From Siphonodentalium dalli (lineage: Eukaryota; Mollusca; Scaphopoda; Gadilida; Siphonodentaliidae), in the NCBI GenBank assembly GCA_032622095.1, contig CP136064.1, forward strand, positions 183,626,209 to 183,690,208: a stretch of DNA of 64,000 nucleotides. Direction: 5' to 3'. A program made the position numbers and the translations under genes. Below, piece by piece: positions 1 to 12,600 of the stretch (position 1 is the stretch's first letter; every line of letters starts with the position of its first letter). The notes beneath the pieces are model-generated. The model was not told the DNA's origin. It ran no database searches and worked only from the letters and a program-made list of their open reading frames with translations.

Positions 1-760
1 TCCTTCTTTTTATTTGCTGTTAGTATTGTGCTGGTAATGCATGCAAAATGGTGCGCAATTGTTATCCTAAGATCGAAGGACTGACCAATCCGAAATTGCA
101 TGGCGAACTCGGACACGCATCAAATGCTGCCGAATCCAGGGGATGTAGTGACAGCACGTCCTCATCTCTGTACAGCAGCGTCCATCCAGGAGATGGAGAA
201 AAGGGGCAAATATCCCGACCAGGTCACCTGGTTTGACGAGGCACAAATTTCCGGAGCCTCGGAAAGGAAACTGTAAGTCTGTAAGTTCTGGCCTAGGAGC
301 CGGAAAAAGGCCAGGAACTGTACAAATCAAGGCCACATTGGTGGATGAAAAAACACAGGTGAATAAGAGGGATACATGCCTGCCCCAAACCAGGAGAGAC
401 GGATGCCGGAAAAGACCTGACGAATGGAGTACAGGTCGGAACCCGTGCGGTAAAATCCCCTGGAATGGAAGCAGTGGCAGGTGACACATTGAACTGCGAG
501 GCAGCACCAATGTGTCGATAGCACCGGCCTTGTGAGCTTTACGGAACACCGATGTTGTGGTAGCTATGGCAAGTGGCCAGCTTGTGCAGCAATGGAAGGA
601 ACCTGGACGCACCGGAGGCAGGACCAGCGGTAGCTGCGACTGAACGACCGTCGCTGCCCTTCTCTGCGGAGGCTGAGGAGGCTGTGACCCAGAGGAAGGA
701 CGCATGTCACCGACTCTAACTCCATGTTGGTGGAGGAAGCAGGAGAAGGTGCCACGTCAG
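1..760. other. GC-rich block with broken coding-like frames, unidentified
   Basis: This block is clearly richer in G and C than the rest of the window. On the plus strand an ATG frame at 100-276 encodes 58 residues (its end reads FDEAQISGASERKL) and runs into a GTAAGT-like site; further protein-like plus-strand frames follow but are broken by stops and shifts. The 212-codon minus-strand frame at 67-705 looks like a shadow of this. It may be the remnant of a retroelement or a retrocopied gene. I recognise no domain. Confidence 0.3.
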
Positions 761-1248
761 TAGAGGTGCCACGATTATTGATTTTGATAATCGATCATCA
801 AAAAGAGATTATAATCAATTAATCGTACCTAATAGCAATAACAGTGGAAGTATTCCATAATATGGCCTTTGTGCTGGGTGTTTGTTAAAAAACTCGGCTG
901 AGATAATTTTTTATGTGAATAATGTGCACCATAAACCGCCGGTAATGACGAATGAGCACAATGTTTTACAATGACCCAAAGAGTAATCATTTCATATCAT
1001 CAAATGAACTGCCCACTGTTTGCAACAGATATTAGTAGTACTCATGTTGTCGGAATATCTTTGCACGATCAAAGGTCGTTAACCCGTCTGTTGTAGATTA
1101 AACTGTAAAACAAACAGGGTATCCAATTATACCCGGCACTTTCCGACGTCCGAAATAAAGAACTCAGATTAATTGACGCCGAAAATGGTAATCGATTATC
1201 AGCTGTATCAACGGTTCATCGATTATACGATTAATCGTGGCACCCCTA
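761..1248. mobile_element. hAT-like non-autonomous element
   Basis: Terminal inverted repeats TAGAGGTGCCACGATTATTG and, from the right, TAGGGGTGCCACGATTAATC. Flanks are CACGTCAG (753-760) and CCCGTCAG (1249-1256), an 8-bp target duplication with one mismatch, the length typical of hAT elements. There is no transposase frame inside. Confidence 0.75.
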
Positions 1249-2136
1249 CCCGTCAGAGGGAAAAAACATTACAAAGTTTTCATCGTAAAAGCATTGAGTC
1301 TTATGTTCAATGTAGAGAGAAGAGGCGAGCCACACTTTGGCTAGTTTATCTGGCATCCGGGAGTAAAAATATTGTAAAATATTCTTTCCAATTCGTTTTG
1401 ATAGGAATTTTCAGTGACCAAACTCCAAACTGGAGCACAGTGTAGATGCCAACACCATATTGCACCCGGTGCAGGGTTAAAAAAAAATCCTGACAAGAAC
1501 CCGAATTACTCGAATGAGCATGAAGCTCCAACAAGAAAAGGCATCGTTTTTTATGCAAAAAACGACATTTGTTCTGAGTGATTCTCGTAAACAAAACAAT
1601 ATTGGTTTATTTGTTATTGAAATTATCCATCCACGGAGCACTGTCATTGACAAGACAGTATTGTAGAATAAAGGATTGTTGATCAATTGTGAAGACGTAA
1701 TTCCGAAAAATGGAAACACGTGTTATTGCAAGGAATTAGGAAACGGCGCGTTGTTATTCGCAATATCGTAAAGAGAACGTTCATTAAAAGTGAACAGATG
1801 AAAATTGCGACTTATCTTGCGAAGTAGAAGAAATTAAAAGGACCGTAGACTTACGTGTCATCGCTTTTATAGCGAAGGACTGTCACATGATCGGTCGGAA
1901 GTTGAACCTAATCAGGTTTGACTGTGCGCGTACTGTAGGTACTTCATACCGATTGTTAAAAACTTCTTCTAGGATCTTGCAAGCAAGAAATATATAACCA
2001 TTAGTTCATTCAGTGTCCAAGATATCTTTGACGGAGATACATGTATACAAGTATTATGGGTGTATATGGGTAATATAATGTATCTCAAGTATGACTTAGA
2101 ATAATCATGTGACCTTGGTAGCCATCTTGGTTTCAC
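1249..2136. other. Intron-like AT-rich DNA, no gene seen
   Basis: Short open frames only, with neither domain signature nor collagen repeat. Presumed to lie within the next intron of the alpha1-like gene. Confidence 0.5.
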
Positions 2137-2144
2137 ATAAATGG

Positions 2145-3268
2145 TAGTGATGTTCCGATAATCGAAATCGGAATCGGCCGATAATAGCCCATCGGATATT
2201 AATCGTATCTCGCAGTTGAACATCGGCTTTTACCGATTGTCAAAACAAACATAAACGTTCTAGTATCTAAGGGCTATATGCATGCTTTAATAAACGTACA
2301 CAATACAACCGTAGTATTGAATATAAAACGCAGTTGTAACAACCTAAAAAGAAGTTATTGGCATCGTCCAAACAGTCTGATATGATTAATATTTGTAATA
2401 TGAAGTTATTGGTTGAATCGCGTGGACACGAAATAGATTCAAAGAAAGCTTCAAACAGCTGTTCTCATTACAATTTACAGGTAGTTTCCTGTTGAGCACG
2501 TGCCATGTTGTGATGTCACATGATATGTCAATAATTTGAAGCACGCACTGAATTAGTACAGTCATCATCAGAACTGTCTTTAATAATGACCAATGTGAGG
2601 ATGGGCATAATTAGCTTTTTCGTCTGTAGGGGACAATATGGTGAAGTTGTCCCAAATTGCACTTGATTTTTTCACTCCGCGAGTCGCCAGTGTTATAGTG
2701 ATGCTGTCATTACAAGTTACGGCATACGCAATGCAATATGCTTAGCTCCATGTTCAACTCGGAGGCGGTCTAGCGAAACAAAGTGTAGGCGGAACTATAA
2801 AAACTTCCCAGTTATTAAAAGACAAAAGGTTGGGAAATCTCAGACATTTGACAGCAATTATTATCCGTCAATCTAAATTTAGTTAATAATCGGCGCCATT
2901 ACATACATTGTCGCAACTTATATGTATTCAAACAAGACTTTTATACCGCGTGCAAGTGTTCCCCATATGGTGATAACGTTACTCTGAGTCGGTATCTTTG
3001 ATCTCTTTGTCAAAATAACTACCGGTAACATCAAAGGCAGCACACAACTGACGTCGGTGGAAATACTTTCGCGACATTGTGTATATATATTTTTTTATGT
3101 ATTGGGCTTTGAAACTATACCGGGATATGGAGTGCAATGTGTGTATATAGGTCCATTACGAGAACAAACGCACAAAATAAATAAACATCGGAATCGGAAA
3201 TCGGTCGATTGTGCCTCCAGTTATCGGAAATCGGTCCGATGGGCTTTTTCATTATCGGAACATCACTA
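2145..3268. mobile_element. hAT-like non-autonomous element with perfect 8-bp target duplication
   Basis: Bounded by perfect 18-bp inverted repeats TAGTGATGTTCCGATAAT, continued inward by several CGGAATCGG-type motifs on both sides. ATAAATGG occurs directly at 2137-2144 and 3269-3276. It is 1,124 bp with no long reading frame, so it must be mobilised by another element's transposase. Confidence 0.88.
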
Positions 3269-3276
3269 ATAAATGG

Positions 3277-4210
3277 CTATGTTTGATGCATATTCATGTT
3301 TACATGGGTATATATAGATGCTGTCGATACAAAAATTGGTCTTTTTCATCATTTTTTTCACACTTTACCTTCATTAGTTGACATCTTGGAAGACTTTCAA
3401 GGAGGGTCCCATACCCAATGACATATATAAAGCATAACATACATGTATATGTGTCCATCAATGGGACTCATATAGGCCACCAAATTTCCATGTTCCTATA
3501 AGTGAACAGAGATTTTTGATATATTCACAATTACACATTGTGAAGGCGTTATTAGTACAGTCGTTGTAAGCGAATTGATGGGTTGACCTGGAAAAAATTG
3601 GTAAGAAGGCGATTTTGTTGTCAAAATACGCAGGGGAATCTTCAATATAACATATCTGAAATCCACTTCGGGGAAAATATCCAACATGGTTGTTTATATT
3701 AGTTATTATATTAGTTCTCGAATTGAGTCGTTATATGATATATTGAGGCATAGACATTACATAGTTTTACCAGTTTGTGTGAAATAAGAATACCAGTGCA
3801 AATAGATTGCCACGGACAGAAAAGAATACAATTGTGTCCATAAGATGGCTGTCAAAATGGCTGCCATTTCGAGACATGCCACGACGGAAGCAACAGATTG
3901 GATAACCACCTGTAAGTGACAATACGTAAGGATGATATATAAATCTGTTGTTAAATATCTGTAAAGGTACAGATATCACAAAAACAGATACATCTGAAGG
4001 ATTTATTGGTCACTGCAACCCAAGATAAACCAAATGATTTCCATTTTAAAGTTCGGTTTTCTGCTTGAAATACCCCAAACAGTAGGACCAAACATTATAA
4101 TTTCGGGCATGCAACACAGGAAGTTGTGTTTCGCCACACATTCAACATATTCCAATATATACTTTTATAATGAGTGGTTAGACAGCCAAATGAAAGTGCA
4201 ATTGTTTTAA
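3277..4210. other. Intron-like DNA, no gene seen
   Basis: AT-rich sequence with short random frames. I see no exon, RNA gene or clear repeat in this stretch. Confidence 0.5.
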
Positions 4211-4519
4211 CCCTTTCTGTACTAAATACTCATTGACAAGTAGTTCCCCTATCTGTACTAAATACTCATTGACAAGCAGTTCCCAAAGGAAATGTCCAGA
4301 TAATAAGTTCAACAAACAACCGTTTGTTGGACTGGTCGTTTGTTGGAATTATTATCTGAACATTTCTCTGCAATGAATATGAATAATTCTGCTCTTGTAT
4401 TATCTGTTGTTCGATCTGTCGTCTGCTTTATAACCTGAATACCCCTCCAAATGAACAATAGGCCATTCCAATGTATACTTTTATAACTGAATGGGAGCAT
4501 TCATTTAGTATAGAAATGG
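4211..4519. mobile_element. P2 element (TTAA target, CCCTTT ends)
   Basis: Begins CCCTTTCTGTACTAAATACT and ends with the degraded inverse TTTAGTATAGAAATGG, flanked by TTAA at 4207-4210 and 4520-4523. Inside is an inverted repeat based on CAGATAATAAGTTCAACAAA. The first 40 bp is locally duplicated. The target and ends fit a piggyBac-like miniature element. Confidence 0.8.
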
Positions 4520-4855
4520 TTAATAATTTTACTATCCATTTATTACCTCACAGCAAAGGGTCATAAACTCACCAAGCATTTTTGATACACATTGCATTGG
4601 CACATGAAGTTGATATATTTTTCTTGTAAAAAGCAGCTTTCGTGATGTCAGTTTGATAATGAGAGGGCAATCTTGAGATGCTTAACCATCCCTTGGTGAT
4701 AGTAAATTGCTTAATATCGGAATCATAATCTAGAGTTTTGATGTTGATTTAAAGAGTATACTGTTATGATTTAATGTAGTATAGACAAATGTACATAATA
4801 ACACAATTTATTGAAATTTATGGGTCAAAAGAGAAGGGTTAATATGACATCAAAA

Positions 4856-5109
4856 CAAGCCTTGAAATAGGGTGTCTGTCATTTGCAGAATGAGGTCCCC
4901 AGAGGGTGAATTTAGTGATGCTACCCCACATAGCAGGCTAGCATCACCAAATTCACCCTCTGGGAACCTCATTCTGCTGAGGTGTAAGCAGAATGAGGTC
5001 CCCAGAGGATGAATTTGGTGATGCTAGCCCGCTATGCGGGGTAGCATCACTAAATTCACCCTCTGGGGACCTCATTCTGCAAATGACAGACACCCTATTT
5101 CAAGGCTTG
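4856..5109. mobile_element. P4 element, compact palindrome-of-palindromes copy
   Basis: Starts CAAGCCTTGAAATAGGGTGT and ends with its inverse. Each half is itself a hairpin made of GCAGAATGAGGTCCCCAGAG and its complement, so the whole 254 bp can fold into a double stem. Reading frames crossing it are shadows of the repeat. Confidence 0.85.
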
Positions 5110-5379
5110 CAACTAAAATGTAAAGCCTGTCACCAATATCATAGTGTAAGCAGTTTTATTTATGTTGGTGCAAATTGCCATGTGAGATATAAAATAATAT
5201 AGTTATTTAATGATGTAAAAGATTAAGACATGGAATGGGTAAAATGGGTTAAATCACCTATCTCGACACTGTTTGATCCAATGTAAGTCCAAGCAACCAA
5301 GGACCTAGAGCTCCATTGGTCTAGTTAAATAAATTCACCTGTCTAAGTGGTGGTAAAAAAACACACAAAAATTTAAATT

Positions 5380-6500
5380 CGATAAAGAAAATCTGATAAA
5401 ATAAATATTTGAAATCGATCTGTATTTTGGGCTGAAAAACTCACATACCAAATTTGGTTCTGATCAAATAAAATATGTTTGAGTTATTGCAGCATGTGTA
5501 AATTCTAAGTCGAAAAAAAAACTCGGATCAATCCCATATTCGAACTTGATCTGTAATTTGGGCTGAGAAACTCTTATACAAAATTTGATTCCGATCAGAT
5601 AGAAAATATTTGAGTTATCGCACCATGCGTAAAGTGTCTACAGACAGATGACAGATTAATGGACAGACGAGTGGTCAATCCAGCCGTCGACACTATGTGT
5701 ACCATACCGTGCTATGAGTACACAATTATTAAATAATAAATATGTGCTTACAGAGTTGTTCATTAATAAACCTGGTTCAAATGTAAAATGGTTAATTAAT
5801 CAATAATAAAAAAATTCTAAAAGATCAATGAAGATAGCGAACCATAAGATTTGATAAAATTTGAATAGGATGCATGCCCCATGTTTCAAATTGAATCATC
5901 ATTAAAATTATATAAACAAGAACAGACACACATGTCAAGACGTGATTAATTACTTTCCATGATATGAGCTGGGCAGTGGCCACTAAGGAAGTACATACAA
6001 TGCACAATAGATGGAAATTGTTTAATTTCTGTAGGCAGAGGAGACTGCCTTATAATATGATATGCTATACAGCAAGCACCAAAGTGAATAGGTACCTAGC
6101 TGGTACTGCAATTGTTCCAAGGGCTTTGATGGTTCACCATGTCAGATTAATCAGCATGGTGATTCTGCAGAAGATGAGTCTCAGTAATTTCATTGAAGAA
6201 ATGTTTTTTGGTTAAATTGAACAAGGAGTTGAATCTAAAATCAAATTAAAAAATGAAATGTTTTCAAATAGAAAAAAAATTGATCAAACCCATATTCAAA
6301 CTCGATTTGTATTTTGGACCGAGAAACTCACATACAAAATTTTGTTCCAATCAGAAAAAAATTGTTTGATTTATCTCACCATGCGTAAAGTGTCTACGGA
6401 CGGACAGCTCGACAGACAACATATGGATTGACGGATGGATGAACGACGAGTGGTCAAGTCGGACGATACACTATGTGTATCATACTATGGTATGGGAACA
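5380..6500. repeat. Two related interspersed repeats (about 5380-5720 and 6240-6500)
   Basis: Both copies carry ATTTGGGCTGAGAAACTC-type sequence, then CCGATCAG, GAGTTATCGCACCATGCG, TAAAGTGTCTAC and a run of GACGGACAGACG-like words, ending near ACACTATGTGTA. The first copy contains a further internal duplication. I cannot assign the family. No exon is seen between them. Confidence 0.55.
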
Positions 6501-6613
6501 CATAAAAAATGTTGCCATTGGAATTTTGGAAAAGATATTTACTTTTATATCATATGCAAAAAATTATTTTATCATTCTGAAGAATCGTGTAACCATTCTA
6601 GGAACATGCTTAC

Positions 6614-6691
6614 CATGTATCCTTTGTGGCCAATTCTCTTTTCTCCCATTTTACCCTTTTGTCCTTGTCCACCACCAAAACCATCCGATCC
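6614..6691 (-). CDS. COL4A1: Collagen IV alpha1-like exon 9: Gly-X-Y with second interruption
   Basis: Twenty-six residues, GSDGFGGGQGQKGKM, then GEKRI (a five-residue break), then GHKGYM, with acceptor TTTTAG and donor GTAAGC. The break falls where vertebrate alpha1(IV) also has a five-residue break. This is the last exon I can find before the window start; the next should lie left of position 1 or be too short for me to see. The acceptor region has been locally duplicated (see 6692-7000). Confidence 0.85.
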
Positions 6692-9600
6692 CTAAAACAT
6701 AAACAAAATATAGGATATATGATAGGTGTCAGCAAACTACTCCCTAAACCATAAACAAAATATAGGATATACAGTAATGCTCTAAGTAATCAACTTCTTA
6801 ACCACAGCAGAATTATGGGTAACTTTTCAGGATTTAGTCGGAAATATGGCTTGTTGCCATTCATCGGAAAGCTCTCCCCGAGAGCTTTCCGATGAATGGC
6901 AACAAGCCATATTTCCGACTAAAAAGTCGATTACTTACAGCATTACTGTAGTATAACCTATAGGTGATAACCAACCACTCCCTAAAACATAATAAAAGGT
7001 CACTGACCAAAATGTCCCCCCCCCCCCCCCCGACGAAGATGGCAAGTTTGAAGGATTTATGGGTTTCAGTTCCCTATACTACAAACTGTAGGAGGAATTG
7101 ATTACACCAATATGATACAAAGTGCATATTCACTAAATATGTTGCACATCTTCAATGTGTCGACAAAGGGTCAATAACTCTAAAATAAAAAACATGAAAC
7201 ATTTCTATGTAGAAAAATGGCAATATTCCCAACAAAATGACTCCAATTGAGAACCAAAAATGGATAAAGTTACAACCACAGCAAATCTTTATACCCAATG
7301 CTCTAAATTGGTGCAAATTCAACACTATTACTATGTGACATTGTTGACATAGATTGAGGTTCCAAAGGAGTGACAAGTAACCTACTACCTTCAGATCTTT
7401 ATAACCAATGCAAAACTGGCACAAAATGTGACATTATTACTGGCAATGCTTTTCATGGACAAGTACGAGGTCATGGTTGGGGAGGGGAATGAAGATGCTC
7501 GACCACCAGAATGTCATAGTAGTGGAAACCATGCTAAAACATTAAACAAATCAATAATTCTATTGATGTATAGGTGTGTTCAAATTAAGTGTGACCCTTT
7601 ATTCACTCAATATATTTTGATTAACATAGTCAAAGAAACGCAAATGAGATGAGATACTCACATCGGGTCCACGGTTTCCTTGTAAACCCTTCGATCCTGG
7701 TAGTCCATCACCACCTGCAGCACCCTAAAATAAAAACAACATTGATCAATGCTACTGCATCCCATGCCAGAGGATCTCCAATCAAGAAGCTTAACCCTTT
7801 CTATAATAAGGCATCACCGATGACTAGTTATCCCATAGGAAATGTCATAGGTCGTTTGTTGAACTTATTGTCTAAACATTTCCCTCAATAAATAGGGCTC
7901 TTCCTGCACTTTTATTTATCTGTTGTCTGCTTTTATCACCTTAACATCCCTCCAAATCAATATTAGACAATTGAACACTTGATATACAGTAATGTCTTAA
8001 ATAATCGACCCCTAAACCGCAGCAGAATTAAGGGAAATTTTTCAGGATTTAGTCGGAAATATGGCTTGCTCACATTCATCGGAAAGCTCTCGGTGAGAGC
8101 TTTCCGATGAATGGCAACAAGCCATATTTCCGACTAAATCCTGAATAATTTCCAATAATTCTGCTGTGGTTAAAGGGTCATATACTTCGGGCATTGCTGT
8201 ACATTTTTTAACTGACTGGGAGAATCCATTTAGTATAGAAGGGGTTAAACAGACATGGCACAATCGAACCGCAAAATTAAGTCCAAGGTATCTCGAGACA
8301 TACATAGGCAGAATATTTCGGAACAAATTGGTCGTTATAGCGGTGAAAATACATGTTTTTATTCTTATATTTTCTGGTAAATTTGAGATTGTTTCGTTTG
8401 TGCGGGTTCAAATTATTTAATCAGTGGTTGAGTAAAAATTGCACCTGTAGACAATGGGAAGATAATTTAGAACTGTCGTCCAAGCCTTGAAATAGGGTGT
8501 CTGTCATTTGCGAAATTCACCAAATTCACCCTCTGGGAACCTCATTCGGCTTGCTGTCGTCGCTCTGAAACTTTTATGGTACTACCTACTTTTAACGACT
8601 AAAAGAAGAGAATGCAGCATGTGAAGTTTTTATATAGTTTCAAGTAAAGATAACGCAATATAATTTATCTGGCAGTCGTGCGTTAATCCGTTTCCGATTT
8701 CGTAATTTCAATTTCAAATACAAATGGTGCAGCAATGGCTCATGTCCGATTATCATATTGTTAAAGTTGTATTTTTTTGTGACTTCAATACGTATTTCTG
8801 GGCCATATAATGTTCATAGAAAAGTATTATTCACTTATTTCAATGCTGGGAAAAATTCAAAAGCGAATAGTATGAGGTGTATTTTGGAGCACAAATCACC
8901 ATATGGCTTTAACCCTTTCAGTGCCAAGTCCGATTTTTGTATCAACCCATATTTCCTTGATCATTTTTCAAATTTATTGATTATAATAATGTGATACATT
9001 GATGGAAAGAGCTCTTAGAGCTCTTTCCATCAATGTATCACATTATTATAATCAATAAATTTGAAAAATGATCAAGGAAATATGGGTTGATACAAAAATC
9101 GGACTTGGCACTGAAATGGTTAAACCTCAGTTTGAAAATGTAAAAGCAGAATATTTACTACATTTGAATCCAACAGTTTTTAGAACCAGTTACATGTCTT
9201 TTGTTTTAAATTCTACCTGCTATTTTCAAAATAACTCCTCCTGACATACATCCAAAGCATTTTCATTTTTAAAATGGAAATAGAAATGGCAAATCATTTT
9301 TGTTCCCATATACAAACATCACAATAAACAAATAAATGTGCGATATCAAAACAGATAGTAAATGAGATATATCACAAAGCATGATAACTGAAATTTTGCT
9401 TGAGTCGCATAACAACAAGTTTGAGAGAAAAACACCTACAGAAATACCAGGGGTTTGATTACAAAAATATTACACAAATGAGAATGAAAATATTCCAATA
9501 TATAGTTAACTTACTTGTAAACCTGGAAGACCATAATCTCCAGAATCACCCTTCAGACCGAGAGTAACAAAGGTCGCATCTCCAGCCCCACCCTATAATT

Positions 9601-12600
9601 ATGTTAAAACATAAAAGTTTTTTATAGTGCCTTGATATATGGTTTTAATAACAATCAATGACATAAAATATGATTTAAAATACTATAATTCAACATTGGA
9701 AGGTGCCCATAGAGTAATATTAGAAAATAGCTGAAATCATTGAAACATTTCCCCCATTTCACTCCCAGAATGAAACAGAAATCAAACTAAGATATAGAGT
9801 TTTTCCCCTTCCATTGAAAATAATAAATTTTGCATTACAGTCCATATGAAACTTAAGCAAAGAAAACACATCAGTACCTCAACAAAAACATGTTCACAGT
9901 TTATTACAACGGATACATTGATAATACAATGATTTGGAGCTTCCTCTTTCAAATGGTATATAATATGGCATATATCTTATATAATGTGATGTGGGGGGTT
10001 CGAAAATTAAGTCGGCCTTTAAACATATCTTATTTGTATCTCTTACAGACATGCTTCAAAATATTATGTCACTCAACAAAGCTTTTATTTGGCACAATAA
10101 TTCAGCTGAAATGTTCTTAGTTGAAGCTGAAGGAAGCGTTCTATAGTACAAATAGTTCAAAGCAATGCCATGATCTGACAGTAATCGGACCTTTCTTAAT
10201 TTCTTAATCAGGGGTGCAAGAAGCACTGAAAGGTATTAAGGGGGGTTAAGGGGGGGGGGGGGGGGGCTCAACCTTCAGAAGGAAATTGTGCATTTGTACA
10301 GGAGTCAGACACAGGCATAGGGGTGGAGCCCTGCATTCCACCCTGCTCCTCCACCCAAGCTTTCTTTGATATAAGGCAATCTACATGTAAACCCTTTCGT
10401 CACTAAATACTCATGATGAGTAGTTCCGTTATGAAATGTACAGATAATAAGTTCAACAAACGTTCATTATTATCTGAACATTTCCCTTCTGTATTGTATA
10501 TTCTGTTGTCTGCTTATTTTCCCCCAAATAGTAGACCATTCCAATATATACTTTTATAATTTAGTAGAATCCATTTAGTATAGTTTGGCAGTTTGGCAAA
10601 CTATTCATCGAACGAATATTTTCGAATTCCCAAATTTAAATTGATAGAATGGAATCTCCATGATAACTTTGAATCAATACATGTAGTGTAATTTAAACTT
10701 CAAACAGTGTGTATACTTAACATATATAAGCTGAAAAATTATTTTTTGTAAATTCAATGGAAAATTATTTTGTCTGTCATATTGAAACTACTTTAGGGTA
10801 GGGGGTTTAAAAAAAGTTGTGACCCATAAGCAATGTTGCTTGCTCGTTCTGTGACTGCTTCGTACCACTCGTGCATTAAGGGAGAACTCAGTTCAGATGT
10901 CGATAGATCTTGTCAGTATGCTATGCAAACCATGAAATGCTCATTTATTGCACTGGGGTTGCCTCCTCCTTGGAGAACGGGAGAGACAATGGTGTCACAT
11001 GCCCGACTAGAGAGATAATAATCAATGTACAGCACACTGAAACTCAATGTATAATGCATTATATAAATGTACATCACACTGAAACTCAATGTATAATGCA
11101 TTATATAAATGTACATCACACTGAAACTCAATGTATAATGCATTATATAAATGTACAGCGCACTGAAACTCAATGTATAATGCATTATATAAATGTACAT
11201 CACACTGAAACTCAATGTATAATGCATTATATAAATGTACATCACACTGAAACTCAATGTATAATGTGCTATATAAATGTACAGCGCACTGAAACTCAAT
11301 GTATAATGCGTTATATAAATGTACAGCGCACTGAAACTCAATGTATTATGTGCTATATAAATATACAGCGCACTGAAACTCAATGTATTATGTGCTATAT
11401 AAATGTACAGCGCACTGAAACTCAATGTATAATGCGCTATATAAATGTACAGCGCACTGAAACTCAATGTATAATGCGCTATATAAATGTACAGCGCACT
11501 GAAACTCAATGTATAATGCGTTATATAAATATACAGCGCACTGAAACTCAATGTATTATGTGCTATATAAATGTACAGCGCACTGAAACTCAATGTATAA
11601 TGCATTATATAAATGTACAGCGCACTGAAACTCAATGTATAATGCGTTATATAAATGTACAGCACACTGAAACTCAATGTATAATGCATTATATAAATGT
11701 ACAGCGCACTGAAACTCAATGTATAATGCGCTATATAAATGTACAGCGCACTGAAACTCAATGTATAATGCATTATATAAATGTACAGCGCACTGAAACT
11801 CAATGTATAATGCGTTATATAAATGTACAGCGCACTGAAACTCAATGTATAATGCGCTATATAAATGTACAGCGCACTGAAACTCAATGTATAATGCGTT
11901 ATATAAATGTACAGCACACTGAAACTCAATGTATAATGCACTATATAAATGTACAGCGCACTGAAACTCAATGTATAATGCGTTATATAAATGTACAGCG
12001 CACTGAAACTCAATGTATAATGCGTTATATAAATATACAGCGCACTGAAACTCAATGTATAATGCGCTATATAAATGGATTGATTATTAGTTTACATACC
12101 TTGGGACCAGGAACTCCGTCTCTACCAGGTTCTCCAGGAAGACCGTCAAATCCAGATCGCCCACTTGGACCAGCATATCCCTGAAATATGCAATCAAACA
12201 TGAGATGTAATCACTAATCCGCATAGACAAAATATGTTTTCAGTTTTCAGTTGGAAATTAATATGAATTAGGCAAAGAAATTCAAAGTTTTGTTTCCCAG
12301 GCAATATTTTTTAATCCGTGAGGACATGAGGGTTTTATTTAAAAAAATTATTCGGAGGCAGATTGATTATATGCAATTCAGCATAAACTGCAAGATTTAA
12401 AAATCATTTTATGGTATAAGATCCTACAATTTTTCTTCTATTTAAGAAATAAATACACTGCACATCAGCGTGTATAGTAGAATTTGATCACAAAAAAAAA
12501 CTGATTGTAGGACGGAAAGTGAATCGAAGCAGAGTCCTGCAATCACTTTCTGTGGTCAAATTTTGACTATACATGCCAATGCGAAGTGTATTTATTTCTT

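Noticed and set aside
67-705. 212-codon minus-strand frame
   Set aside because: It lies in a GC-rich block, where long frames are common by chance, and the plus strand has the more protein-like text; no domain is recognisable.
11021-12070. CRISPR-like array
   Set aside because: Units are contiguous with no unique spacers, and the locus is an animal gene intron.
10910-12184. 424-codon plus-strand frame and 380-codon minus-strand frame
   Set aside because: Both are by-products of a 42-bp tandem repeat with no stop; the end of the plus frame is the antisense of a collagen exon.
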